Shown here: positions 41,430-48,861 of the stretch, piece after piece | Numbering within the stretch: the first letter of the stretch is position 1 | Layout of the letters: each line of letters opens with the position of its first letter | Source of the DNA: CAIRDP01 sp037138335 | GTDB taxonomy: Bacteria > Bacteroidota > Bacteroidia > Bacteroidales > FEN-979 | Length of the DNA stretch: 64,000 nt | Direction of reading: 5' to 3' | Assembly (NCBI GenBank): GCA_037138335.1 | Contig: JBAXIO010000001.1 | Coordinates: 62,001-126,000 of the forward strand | Position numbers and translations under genes: made by a program | Notes under the pieces: model-generated | What the model was told of the DNA's origin: nothing | The model's database searches: none | What the model saw: the letters and a program-made list of their open reading frames with translations, nothing else

Positions 41430-42902
41430 TTATACTTCATTGTCTATTATAGACATTAAATTATCAAAAATACTAAATCCAAAAGTTTCAAAATATGCTT
41501 TTATAGCTTCAAGATGCATAGCCTCTTCGGAGCAGCAGGCTTTGAATGACAGTATTTTCCCATATTCATGATGGTCAATATCTGATTGTGCAGAAAAGAT
41601 TGTTGCAACATCAATATTGTATTTTAAATTGAGAGCAGATTGCACATTTATGTTCTCATATACTTCTCTTTCAGGTGGAAGTGTACCTGGTAACTTGAAT
41701 AGTTTTTCAGATGGGCTTTCTCCAATGTCAGCATCACGAATTCCGATTGTCTTTAAATTCATTGAAAGTAAAAGCTTTACAGTATTAGCAACAGCACTTG
41801 TATCGCCCATCGGAGAAATTTGTAACGATTGAAGTAAGCCTGGTCTTAACTTTCTGATTGCCTCTGTTAATTTCAATAAAGCAAAATTGTCTTCAACACA
41901 AATTGTTAGTGCTTTTGTATTTCCATCTGTTAAGATTGATTTTGCTCTGCTTGAAGATACCCTATCTAATACTTTAACACCACTTGTATCCCTGATAAGG
42001 AATTTTCTTCCTTCAGGAGGAAGTGCGTCTAAAATAATACTTGAATGGGTGGATAAAATTATCTGATGTTTTTTTCGATTACAAACATCCATCAGATATT
42101 TGATAAACTTGTATTGAGCATCTTCATGCAAGGATGTTTCAGGTTCTTCAAGTACAAACAAGCTATTGTCAGGCTCATTCTCAAAACGATCGATCATATA
42201 CATTAAACGACCTTCCCCAAATCCCATATTATTTTCGGAATATGAATAGCCATACTTTTCGACAAGACCAAGTTCAATACTACGATTGCGATGGGTTATT
42301 ACCTGAAAAGCAACCTCATTATACTTGTTATTTAAAATGTTGGAAACCTGAGCTTTTATCTCATCTGAGATTATCCTTTTTGTTCCTACAGTAAAAAATC
42401 CCGACTTGTAAATACTAAGGTCTTTTCTTTCGACTTTTGGAATATAAAGTGCAAAACCAACATAAAAGGAATGTCTTTCAGGTTGACGTTTATAACCTGA
42501 CCATTCAGAGGATGTTCTTGAAATTGTTAAATCTTGCACTTGTGTTGTATTTGTAGCATATTGAAGTTTAACTGACGCACTACTGGTGAATGGATTAGGG
42601 TCGAGTTGGCTGACTGGAAAAAAATCCTTCACATATCTTCTTTTGTATTTTTTATTTGTTTGAGGTTGCTTATATGCACAAACAGCAAGCTGGCCTATAG
42701 TGCTTTTTCCTGCACCATTTGTGCCGCTTATTGCCGTAATTGGGTATTCGAAGTTCAGATGTAAGTTTGAAATACCCCGAAATCCATCGATTGTCATCGT
42801 TTTAATAACAGCACCAAAGTTTGAATACAAATTCGTTCCTTGATATTTGCTTAGTAATATTTTTCTCGTGTCTGCCATAATCCGCTGGTTCTTTGATATC
42901 AA
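41430..42902 (-). CDS. OLD-family ATPase/TOPRIM nuclease
   Basis: 490 residues (482 if the ATG at 42878 is used). The ABC-type ATPase has Walker A ISGTNGAGKS, a signature-like MGFGEGRLMYMID, Walker B LFVLEEPETSLH and the H-loop ILSTHSS. The C-terminal TOPRIM domain has ICVEDNFALLKL (Glu) and GIRDADIGES (DxD). OLD nucleases occur in phage-defence systems (phage P2 Old, Gabija GajA, PARIS-like). No UvrD-type GajB is beside it, so it is a class 1-like stand-alone gene or an accessory of the methyltransferase/McrBC block. It converges on the McrC-like gene. Confidence 0.9.
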   Translation of the reverse strand: MISKNQRIMADTRKILLSKYQGTNLYSNFGAVIKTMTIDGFRGISNLHLNFEYPITAISGTNGAGKSTIGQLAVCAYKQPQTNKKYKRRYVKDFFPVSQLDPNPFTSSASVKLQYATNTTQVQDLTISRTSSEWSGYKRQPERHSFYVGFALYIPKVERKDLSIYKSGFFTVGTKRIISDEIKAQVSNILNNKYNEVAFQVITHRNRSIELGLVEKYGYSYSENNMGFGEGRLMYMIDRFENEPDNSLFVLEEPETSLHEDAQYKFIKYLMDVCNRKKHQIILSTHSSIILDALPPEGRKFLIRDTSGVKVLDRVSSSRAKSILTDGNTKALTICVEDNFALLKLTEAIRKLRPGLLQSLQISPMGDTSAVANTVKLLLSMNLKTIGIRDADIGESPSEKLFKLPGTLPPEREVYENINVQSALNLKYNIDVATIFSAQSDIDHHEYGKILSFKACCSEEAMHLEAIKAYFETFGFSIFDNLMSIIDNEV

Positions 42903-43007
42903 TTCTGTTAAAATTTTAATTATTGGTCGATGATTCTGATAATCAATATTTTGTTGTGGATTAATAATTTAATCCTGATTAATTCATTAAAATTATAACA
43001 ATTCTCG

Positions 43008-43180
43008 AAGTATTCGAATGTCAATATTTCCATGGAGGTGAATAAAGTGCAGCTGAAATAGCGGTCAATAAAAGGCCGATAACTGCTTCGATTATAACAA
43101 CCTTGATAACCTAAAGCTGTTTGCTTCCAGGATGGACAGTATTGATGCGGGTTTAGAAAGTAGTTTCCTTACTTATCGAC
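43008..43180 (+). pseudogene. Decayed duplicate of the 5' part of the DUF4403 gene
   Basis: AGTATTCGAAT, TGGAGGTGAATAAAGTGCAG, CTGTTTGCTTCCAGGATGGA and CAGTATTGATGCGGGTTT match 45757-45930 in order, with small deletions and an early TAG stop. It is too damaged to be coded. It lies in the 404-bp gap 42903-43306, which otherwise shows only AT-rich sequence and the promoter of the next gene. Confidence 0.85.
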
Positions 43181-43293
43181 TAATTATTTTACATCAACCC
43201 GAAGGTGAGGTGCCCGTTAGCGATTAGCTTCCGTTCGATACCTTAAATTCATTTTTTTGGTCTGAATGGGCATTCCTATCTATACAAACTTTT

Positions 43294-43301
43294 TATCTTT
43301 G
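43294..43301 (+). promoter_or_regulatory. -7 promoter element for the amidohydrolase gene
   Basis: TATCTTTG, only 5 nt before the ATG at 43307, so the mRNA is probably nearly leaderless. Confidence 0.6.
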
Positions 43302-43306
43302 CTAAT

Positions 43307-44122
43307 ATGCAAAGGAATTATCAGATAATTGCGACAAAGTCTTTAAAATCCTTACCATTTATTGCCCATATACCTCATTCATCAATAATTGTCCCGGCAA
43401 ATGTAAGACCTGAAATCGTTTTAAATGATGCAGATCTTAACCAGGAGTTGCTGGCATTAACTGACCGATATACCGATGAATTGTTTGATGGGATTGTCAA
43501 GCTTGGAGGATATGCTTTTGTTAATAATTTAAGCAGGTTGGTGATTGATCCTGAGCGATTTCCTTCTGATCAAGAGGAAGAGATGTCTCAAAAGGGCATG
43601 GGAGCAGTTTACCGCCTTTCTTCGCAAGGCCGGATATTGAGGGAAGAAAATATTTACAAAAAATGCCGGGGATTCCTGATGTCAAGGTATTTTTTTCCTT
43701 ATTCATCGGCATTTGAGGATTTAACCTATAAGTTGCTGATTGAGTTTGGCCGTTGCCTTATTGTTGACTGTCATTCATACCCGTTGATTCCCTTGCCTTA
43801 TGAAAAGGATCCTGAAGCCGCCCGGCCTGATATCTGCATTGGAACTTCGAAATTTCATACGCCGGCGATAATCATGGATATTATCAAAGATTATTGCAAA
43901 GAAAATGACCTTTCATTAGGCTTTAATGCACCCTTTAAAGATACCTATGTTCCCCTGAAGTTTTATAGAAAGGATCAGCGAGTGAGCTCCGTTATGTTTG
44001 AGATCCGAAGGGACCTTTATATGGATGAATCAAGTGGTCTTAAGAATGAAGGATTTGACAGAATTAAAGCTCATATCGAGGTATTAACAAAGATCCTTAT
44101 TGATGCTTTCATGAAATTTTAA
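43307..44122 (+). CDS. N-formylglutamate amidohydrolase family protein
   Basis: 271 residues: FIAHIPHSSIIVP, LTDRYTDELFDGIV, NLSRLVIDPERFP, IVDCHSYPLIPLPYE, RPDICIGTSKFHTP, FKDTYVPLKFY, SSVMFEIRRDLYMDE. These are the metal-binding and structural motifs of the FGase family, which hydrolyses N-formylglutamate or related N-acyl amino acids in histidine degradation. No hut genes are near, so the substrate may differ. Codon use is AT-leaning, fitting the island. Confidence 0.88.
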   Translation: MQRNYQIIATKSLKSLPFIAHIPHSSIIVPANVRPEIVLNDADLNQELLALTDRYTDELFDGIVKLGGYAFVNNLSRLVIDPERFPSDQEEEMSQKGMGAVYRLSSQGRILREENIYKKCRGFLMSRYFFPYSSAFEDLTYKLLIEFGRCLIVDCHSYPLIPLPYEKDPEAARPDICIGTSKFHTPAIIMDIIKDYCKENDLSLGFNAPFKDTYVPLKFYRKDQRVSSVMFEIRRDLYMDESSGLKNEGFDRIKAHIEVLTKILIDAFMKF

Positions 44123-44480
44123 TGAGCCTGAGAGTATTGAGAATTCCTCTGAAAGTCTTAAAGTTATCTTCGAATTGTCTCTGACCATATTTCCTCCAAC
44201 TGGTTTGCTTTATAAAGATAGGCATGTTTATGATGCGCCGGAAAATCTGTCAGTTTTCAGCTGATTTGGATAGAGTATACCTTGACTGGACTTTAACTGG
44301 ACCTTAAGTATACCTTAAGCATTCATTAGAAAAACCTGCCAAATCTGCAGAATTGGTTGCATATTGGGGGTGGTGATAGACGTGGAAGCGGTATACGACG
44401 AAACAGTCAATCGCCGAGATCTTTCAGGTTCGGTTGTATCACTTTTCAGGTTTCTGCGGATTAAGGTGAAACTGAATTAA
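44123..44480 (+). other. Non-coding stretch upstream of ORF6N copy D
   Basis: 358 bp without a supported gene. It holds leader 4 at its right end. Unlike copies B and C there are no LRSQ-type palindromes here. Confidence 0.6.
44436..44465 (+). promoter_or_regulatory. L-leader 4 (upstream of ORF6N copy D)
   Basis: GTATCACTTTT, nine variable bases, GCGGATTAAG. It ends 15 bp before the ATG of copy D. Confidence 0.75.
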
Positions 44481-45005
44481 ATGGATAACCTTGTTCTACT
44501 TGCCGAAGGGGTAATAATCAATAAAATTTATATTATCAGGAGCAAAAGAGTTATGATCGACAGGGATCTGGCTGAACTATATTGTGTTGAAACAAGAACT
44601 CTCAATCAGGCTGTAAGAAGAAATATCCAGAGATTCCCTGATGACTTTATGTTTCAATTAAATGATGAAGAATTTCAAAATTGGATGTCACAAATTGTGA
44701 TATCCAAAAAAGAGTTGATGGGATTAAGGAAAAATCCTCTCGTTTTCACAGAACAAGGTGTAGCGATGTTATCAGGGATTCTTAAGTCATCGCATGCCAT
44801 CAACGTTAACATCGCAATAATGCGGGCATTTGTCATGATTCGCGAATACCTGGAATCCAGTAAAGAATTGAGTTTGAAGATCCAGGAACTGGAAAAATCA
44901 ATCATCGGGCAGGATGAAAAAATTAAACTGATTCTGCAAGCCATTAAAGATTTGATTACAAAAAATGAAGTTAAAAAAGTGTCACGAAAGCCAATCGGTT
45001 ATTGA
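44481..45005 (+). CDS. ORF6N-domain protein, full-length (copy D)
   Basis: 174 residues. The ORF6N core has IIRSKRVMIDRDLAELYCVE, VRRNIQRFPDDFMFQLNDEE, FQNWMSQIVISKKE, PLVFTEQGVAMLSGILKSSH, followed by INVNIAIMRAFVMIREYLES and a coiled-coil tail (LSLKIQELEKSIIGQDEKIK). It is the only copy here with both a normal N-terminus and a C-terminal tail, so it is probably the functional reference. It may act as a phage-antirepressor-like DNA-binding protein. The internal palindrome is at 44681-44707. Confidence 0.85.
   Translation: MDNLVLLAEGVIINKIYIIRSKRVMIDRDLAELYCVETRTLNQAVRRNIQRFPDDFMFQLNDEEFQNWMSQIVISKKELMGLRKNPLVFTEQGVAMLSGILKSSHAINVNIAIMRAFVMIREYLESSKELSLKIQELEKSIIGQDEKIKLILQAIKDLITKNEVKKVSRKPIGY
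44681..44707. repeat. Palindrome inside ORF6N copy D
   Basis: TTGGATGTCACAA / TTGTGATATCCAA around one A, 12 of 13 pairs. It codes for the WMSQIVISK segment. Confidence 0.85.
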
Positions 45006-45047
45006 AAATTTCATGAAACTGATTTTAATTAAAGCGATTCTGACGAT

Positions 45048-45548
45048 ATGCGCAACTTTTACCCGGCCTTTCCAATTTGTGACGCAGTGCGTCGTGAATT
45101 GAGCTGGACTAATTACCGTATACAAGTCAGAATTGATGATGATGAACTGCGATTGCGAAATTATCACTTTCCTGACGTCAGGAAGGTGATCGAGGCAGGG
45201 AAAGGTGCACAACAGGAAATGGATGAGATTCTACTGACACGCTATGCTTATTACCTCATAGCCCAGAATGGTGATAGTAGAAAACCTGAAATTGCGTTTG
45301 CCCAGGACTATTTTGCTGTGCAGACCCGCAGGGCCGAGTTGGTTGAACGACGCCTTTTAAAATTTGAAAGAGTAAAAGCCCGGGAAAAACTAAGCCTTAC
45401 CGAAAGCCATTTATCGGGAGTTTTATACGAACGAGGAGCAGATAGTCAAGGTTTTGCAATAATCCGGTCAAAAGGTGACCATGTACTTTTTGGGTTAAAC
45501 ACCATGAACTGCCTGCAAAACCGCCGCTCCCTCATCCGCACTCAATAA
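45048..45548 (+). pseudogene. Chimeric remnant: DUF1016-like N-terminus joined to DinD C-terminal part
   Basis: The first 38 codons (FYPAFPICDAVRRELSWTNY, RIQVRIDDDEL) resemble the DUF1016 (YhcG-type nuclease) N-terminal domain. The rest matches DinD: VIEAGKGAQQEMDEILLTRY, AYYLIAQNGDSRKPEIAFAQ, DYFAVQTRRAELVERRL, LSLTESHLSGVLYERGADSQ, GFAIIRSKGDHVLFG. The normal DinD C-terminus is absent; the last 12 codons are an inverted M-box. Both parts are incomplete, so a working protein is unlikely although the frame is open. Confidence 0.75.
45521..45546 (-). repeat. M-box 9 (inverted), at the broken end of the DinD remnant
   Basis: Minus strand: ATTGAGTGCGGATGAGGGAG followed by CGGCGG. Confidence 0.8.
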
Positions 45549-45634
45549 TGGTTTAATTTATTGGATGCTTAAGATGCGTTTTATTAACTTTCTGCGTTAA
45601 TTCTATACTTGTCAAACTCTTCATTAAGAAGTCG

Positions 45635-47038
45635 ATGTTAAACAGGATCTCATTAAAATGTTTCTTTCCGGCCCTCCTGCTTCTGTTCGCAACCTCCGCC
45701 TGCCGCACGATAAAGGTCGAGAAGCCGGCCGAGCGCTATGATGCGCCGGAATATCATCCGCAGTATTCGAATATTACTGTTCCCCTGGAGGTGAATAAGG
45801 TGCAGCTGAAAAAGCTGGTGAATAAACGGCTTACGGGTCAGCTGTATGCCGATACGAGCTTCGACGATAACGACAGGGATAACCTCATGCTGTTTGCTTC
45901 GAGGATGGACAGCATTGATGTGGGTTTCGAAAATAATTTCGTGACGTACCGCGTGCCTCTGAAGATCTACCTGCGAAAGCGGATCGGTATGCAGGTGCTT
46001 GGCATGAACCTCGGCGATATTAAAGATGCGGATGCGGCGGTGGCCCTGAAGTTCAAAACGAAGCTGAATATCAACAGGGACTGGAGCCTTGCCACCGTGA
46101 CCCTGCCTGATGGCTATGACTGGATCAAAACGCCTACGGTTTCTTTCGCGGGCTTCGACCTGCCGCTGCCGCTGATTTCCGACATCCTGCTGCAGGGCAG
46201 CCTGGGTGACGTTGCGAAAGGGATCGATAAGTCGGTGAAGTCGGCTGTGGACCTTCGGAAGATTGTAGGCGACGCCTGGACTTCCATGCAGAAACCTGTC
46301 CTGGTCTCGCCGGGTGATTCCCTCTGGCTTAAACTGAGCCCCGCCCAGCTGAGTTTGCTGCCAATCCAGGGTAAGGGCGGGAATATGCTCTCTTCGCTGG
46401 GGCTTAAGGCGCTGGTCGAGCTGTATTACGGGCGGGAACCTGCCTGTACCGTAAACCCTGAGCTTCTCCCTCTCAAACTCACATCAGCCCTTCCCGAACA
46501 GTTCAACATCAACCTCAGCCTCGATATTCCGCTTTCGTATATCAATTCGCTCGCGCGGATGTCTATGCGTGGCTATACCATGAGTTACGGGCGTTACAAG
46601 GTGATCGTCAAAGATATCACCATCTACGGACAGGGGGATAAGCTCATCGTGGAGCTCCCGGTGGAAGGCACGGTGAAAGGCACGATCTACCTGGCGGGGA
46701 TGCCTGTGTTTAACAAGGATTCACTGACGATAGAGCTGTCTGACCTGGATTTCTCGGTGGCTACTAAGAATGTGGCCGTGAAGACGGCTTCCTGGCTGTT
46801 TCACTCACCATTGGTGAAGAAACTCCGCTCCAGGCTGGTCTTCCCGGTGGGCGAACAGCTGCGCTCAGCGCGTGCAGCCGTCGCTGCAACTTTGAATGAG
46901 AACCGAGGGGTCGAGAATTTCAGGATCAACGGTCAGGTCGATCGCCTGGAACCCGAAAAGATACTGATCACGCCGCAATCGGTGAAGGCGTATTTTGTGC
47001 TGGTGGGGAAGGTAGGGGTGAGCTTGAAGGTGGAGTAG
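45635..47038 (+). CDS. DUF4403-family lipoprotein
   Basis: 467 residues. The signal peptide has lipobox ATSAC (Cys23). The body is the DUF4403 type: NITVPLEVNKVQLKKLVNKR, VPLKIYLRKRIGM, FKTKLNINRDWSLATVTLPD, LVFPVGEQLRSARAAVAATL, and LVGKVGVSLKVE at the end. Structure predictors often describe this family as a long tubular lipid-binding-like (TULIP/SMP-like) fold, but I treat its function as unknown. GC-rich codon use marks the return to core sequence. A decayed partial copy lies at 43008-43180. Confidence 0.88.
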   Translation: MLNRISLKCFFPALLLLFATSACRTIKVEKPAERYDAPEYHPQYSNITVPLEVNKVQLKKLVNKRLTGQLYADTSFDDNDRDNLMLFASRMDSIDVGFENNFVTYRVPLKIYLRKRIGMQVLGMNLGDIKDADAAVALKFKTKLNINRDWSLATVTLPDGYDWIKTPTVSFAGFDLPLPLISDILLQGSLGDVAKGIDKSVKSAVDLRKIVGDAWTSMQKPVLVSPGDSLWLKLSPAQLSLLPIQGKGGNMLSSLGLKALVELYYGREPACTVNPELLPLKLTSALPEQFNINLSLDIPLSYINSLARMSMRGYTMSYGRYKVIVKDITIYGQGDKLIVELPVEGTVKGTIYLAGMPVFNKDSLTIELSDLDFSVATKNVAVKTASWLFHSPLVKKLRSRLVFPVGEQLRSARAAVAATLNENRGVENFRINGQVDRLEPEKILITPQSVKAYFVLVGKVGVSLKVE

Positions 47039-47085
47039 GATACAGGATGCAGGATACGGGATGCAGGATGCAGGATACGGGATGT
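47037..47085. repeat. Heptamer repeat (GGATGCA/GGATACG)
   Basis: GGATACA, GGATGCA, GGATACG, GGATGCA, GGATGCA, GGATACG, GGATGTG: seven 7-bp units right after the DUF4403 stop. Confidence 0.85.
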
Positions 47086-47150
47086 GATTAATTAAGTACA
47101 TTTGTAAATCAATCCGGTGATTTTGAGCGGTAAGGCAATTCAAAATATGA

Positions 47151-47570
47151 TTTTTCCACATCCTGGTGATAGGTGGATATGCTGTAAATTATTATGGTTA
47201 TGTGAGGCCAACCGGTGATATTGATATCTGGCTTAAGCCCGATGAAGAAACAAAATTTGCATTCCTTGCCATGTTGGAAAAAGCGGGGATTTCAAATGAA
47301 TCCAGATCCCTCATCGCCGGGTTGGATTTTACCTCGGCAGCAGCCTTTCATATCGGCCAGGAACCATTCAGGTTTGATTTCCTTACGAAGATAAACGGTG
47401 TTACTTTTAATGAAGCGTGGAATTCAAGGATAATTGCGCAACTGGGGGACCTTGCGCTGCCTGTTATCTCACGGAATCACCTTATCCTTTCGAAAATTTC
47501 CACAAACCGCACCCAGGACAAACTGGATGTGGAGGAGTTACAGAAACTCTCAGGCAATTCGCCTTTGTGA
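47151..47570 (+). pseudogene. Nucleotidyltransferase fragment, 5'-truncated
   Basis: About 139 codons without a normal start: LVIGGYAVNYYGYVRPTGDI, DIWLKPDEETKFAFL, FRFDFLTKINGVTF, LALPVISRNHLILSK and RTQDKLDVEELQKL. This is the core and C-terminus of the DUF6036-like/AbiEii-like nucleotidyltransferase group (G-G-Y-A..D-I-D). About 25-30 N-terminal residues are missing. A GTG at 47166 could still start a shortened protein. A toxin- or Abi-like role is possible but the partner is absent. Confidence 0.65.
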
Positions 47571-47585
47571 TCCATCCGGGGGTCC

Positions 47586-47610
47586 CGCCGCACCCTCATC
47601 CGCAGTCTCA
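47586..47610 (-). repeat. M-box 10 (inverted), overlapping the stop of the calpain-like gene
   Basis: Minus strand: TGAGACTGCGGATGAGGGTG followed by CGGCGGG. The TGA is the stop codon of the protease gene. Confidence 0.8.
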
Positions 47611-48693
47611 CGGATTCTCCACCGCCATATAATAAAAGATCAGCATGAAATCATCGAGGCTGATTTGAAATATACCGTGGTCGCGGGCATAGCCGTTCTC
47701 AGGCGAATCGGGGCCCTTGGGCTTCCAGCTGGTGCCCCAGGGGTTCCAAACGGTGAGCATTTCGGTCTTCGGATCAAAATCCATGATGGCATACACATGA
47801 TGGGAGGGAAGCTTGCCTTTGGGATCCTTGGGGACCGAAGCCTGGGCCATCAGCCTGTGCTCCCTCATACGGATCAGGGCATCCCTTACCTCGCGGCGGC
47901 CGGCATTCACCCCGAACTTGTAGTCGATAACCTCGTGGCCGGTCCACAGTTTCACATCGGTGACCCCGCTTCCGCCGAGGTCGATACGGGCTGTGGGATC
48001 GGGGATCTCCCCGCGTTTTTGATTGGTCATTCCCTCGACAACGCCCAGCGCTTTTTCAAGCACGGGCATCCATATCCCGTCGGAGAGGGTTGAGGGGGAA
48101 TCGTTATAAGCCATCTCGGCGTCGGTGGGGGCTGTCACAATAACCGGGAGGGAGCCGGGAAATTTCACTGCAAACTTCTCCTTTCCCATGGTTTTGATGC
48201 CACGGCTTATCTCCTCGATACGGTAGGTCACGATCCACCCTGTGCCCGAGAAGAAATAACAGTCGCCGGCCGGCCCCTGCTGCATCAGGCTGAAGGTTGG
48301 ACCGCCGTTTGCAAACAGCTCCCGTTTGATGCCATTGATCTTTTTAATATTTTTCATGTAGGCGGATGTCATTTTCCCCTTGCTCCGGCTTATTGCCTCA
48401 TCAAGGCTGATATCGCCGATTTTGCCGGCTTTCATTGACTTGAGAAGGGCCACAAGTGCTGCTGAAGGCTCGGCCCCGTAATCGGGATTCTTCAGGCAGG
48501 CGATAAACTCTTCCTGGCTGATGCGTTGATGTCCCTTGCCCCAGGAATCCCAATTATTCCTGAACACTTCCTGGAGAGGGGCAGCTTTTATACCGGTAGC
48601 TTCGGTTTCATTGGATTCGTCGAAGGGATCGTCGATCTGCGCGAAGACCGGCATCCACAGAAACATAAAAATAAGGAGGTAAAGGGTTTTCAT
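47608..48693 (-). CDS. Secreted calpain-like cysteine peptidase
   Basis: 361 residues. The signal peptide (TLYLLIFMFLWMPVFAQ) is followed by a helical region, then the calpain (C2) catalytic pattern: MQQGPAGDCYFFSGTGWI with Cys145, SHHVYAIMDFDPKTEMLTVW with His299, and NPWG with Asn317. In calpains the same triad appears as QGxxGDCWF, GHAY and NPWG. No calcium-binding EF-hand or C2 domain follows. It is probably an exported thiol protease; the substrate is unknown. The stop codon overlaps an M-box. Confidence 0.8.
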   Translation of the reverse strand: MKTLYLLIFMFLWMPVFAQIDDPFDESNETEATGIKAAPLQEVFRNNWDSWGKGHQRISQEEFIACLKNPDYGAEPSAALVALLKSMKAGKIGDISLDEAISRSKGKMTSAYMKNIKKINGIKRELFANGGPTFSLMQQGPAGDCYFFSGTGWIVTYRIEEISRGIKTMGKEKFAVKFPGSLPVIVTAPTDAEMAYNDSPSTLSDGIWMPVLEKALGVVEGMTNQKRGEIPDPTARIDLGGSGVTDVKLWTGHEVIDYKFGVNAGRREVRDALIRMREHRLMAQASVPKDPKGKLPSHHVYAIMDFDPKTEMLTVWNPWGTSWKPKGPDSPENGYARDHGIFQISLDDFMLIFYYMAVENP

Positions 48694-48861
48694 GGCCTGC
48701 TGAGTTTGGTCTCCCGAAGTTAGGAATTATTATTAAACAGCCAGGAATGGCCTGCTTTAATTATTGAAATACGCCCGGAGTAAAGACATGCAAAATCCCG
48801 TAATTTAGCAGCCTGGGACAAGCCTGCCGCAGTGGATGGGCTTTTTTCATAAAACCTGAAA

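Noticed and set aside
29886..45005. Diversity-generating retroelement acting on ORF6N genes
   Set aside because: No reverse transcriptase, no template repeat with adenine-specific changes; the differences are compensated pairs, not A-to-N substitutions.
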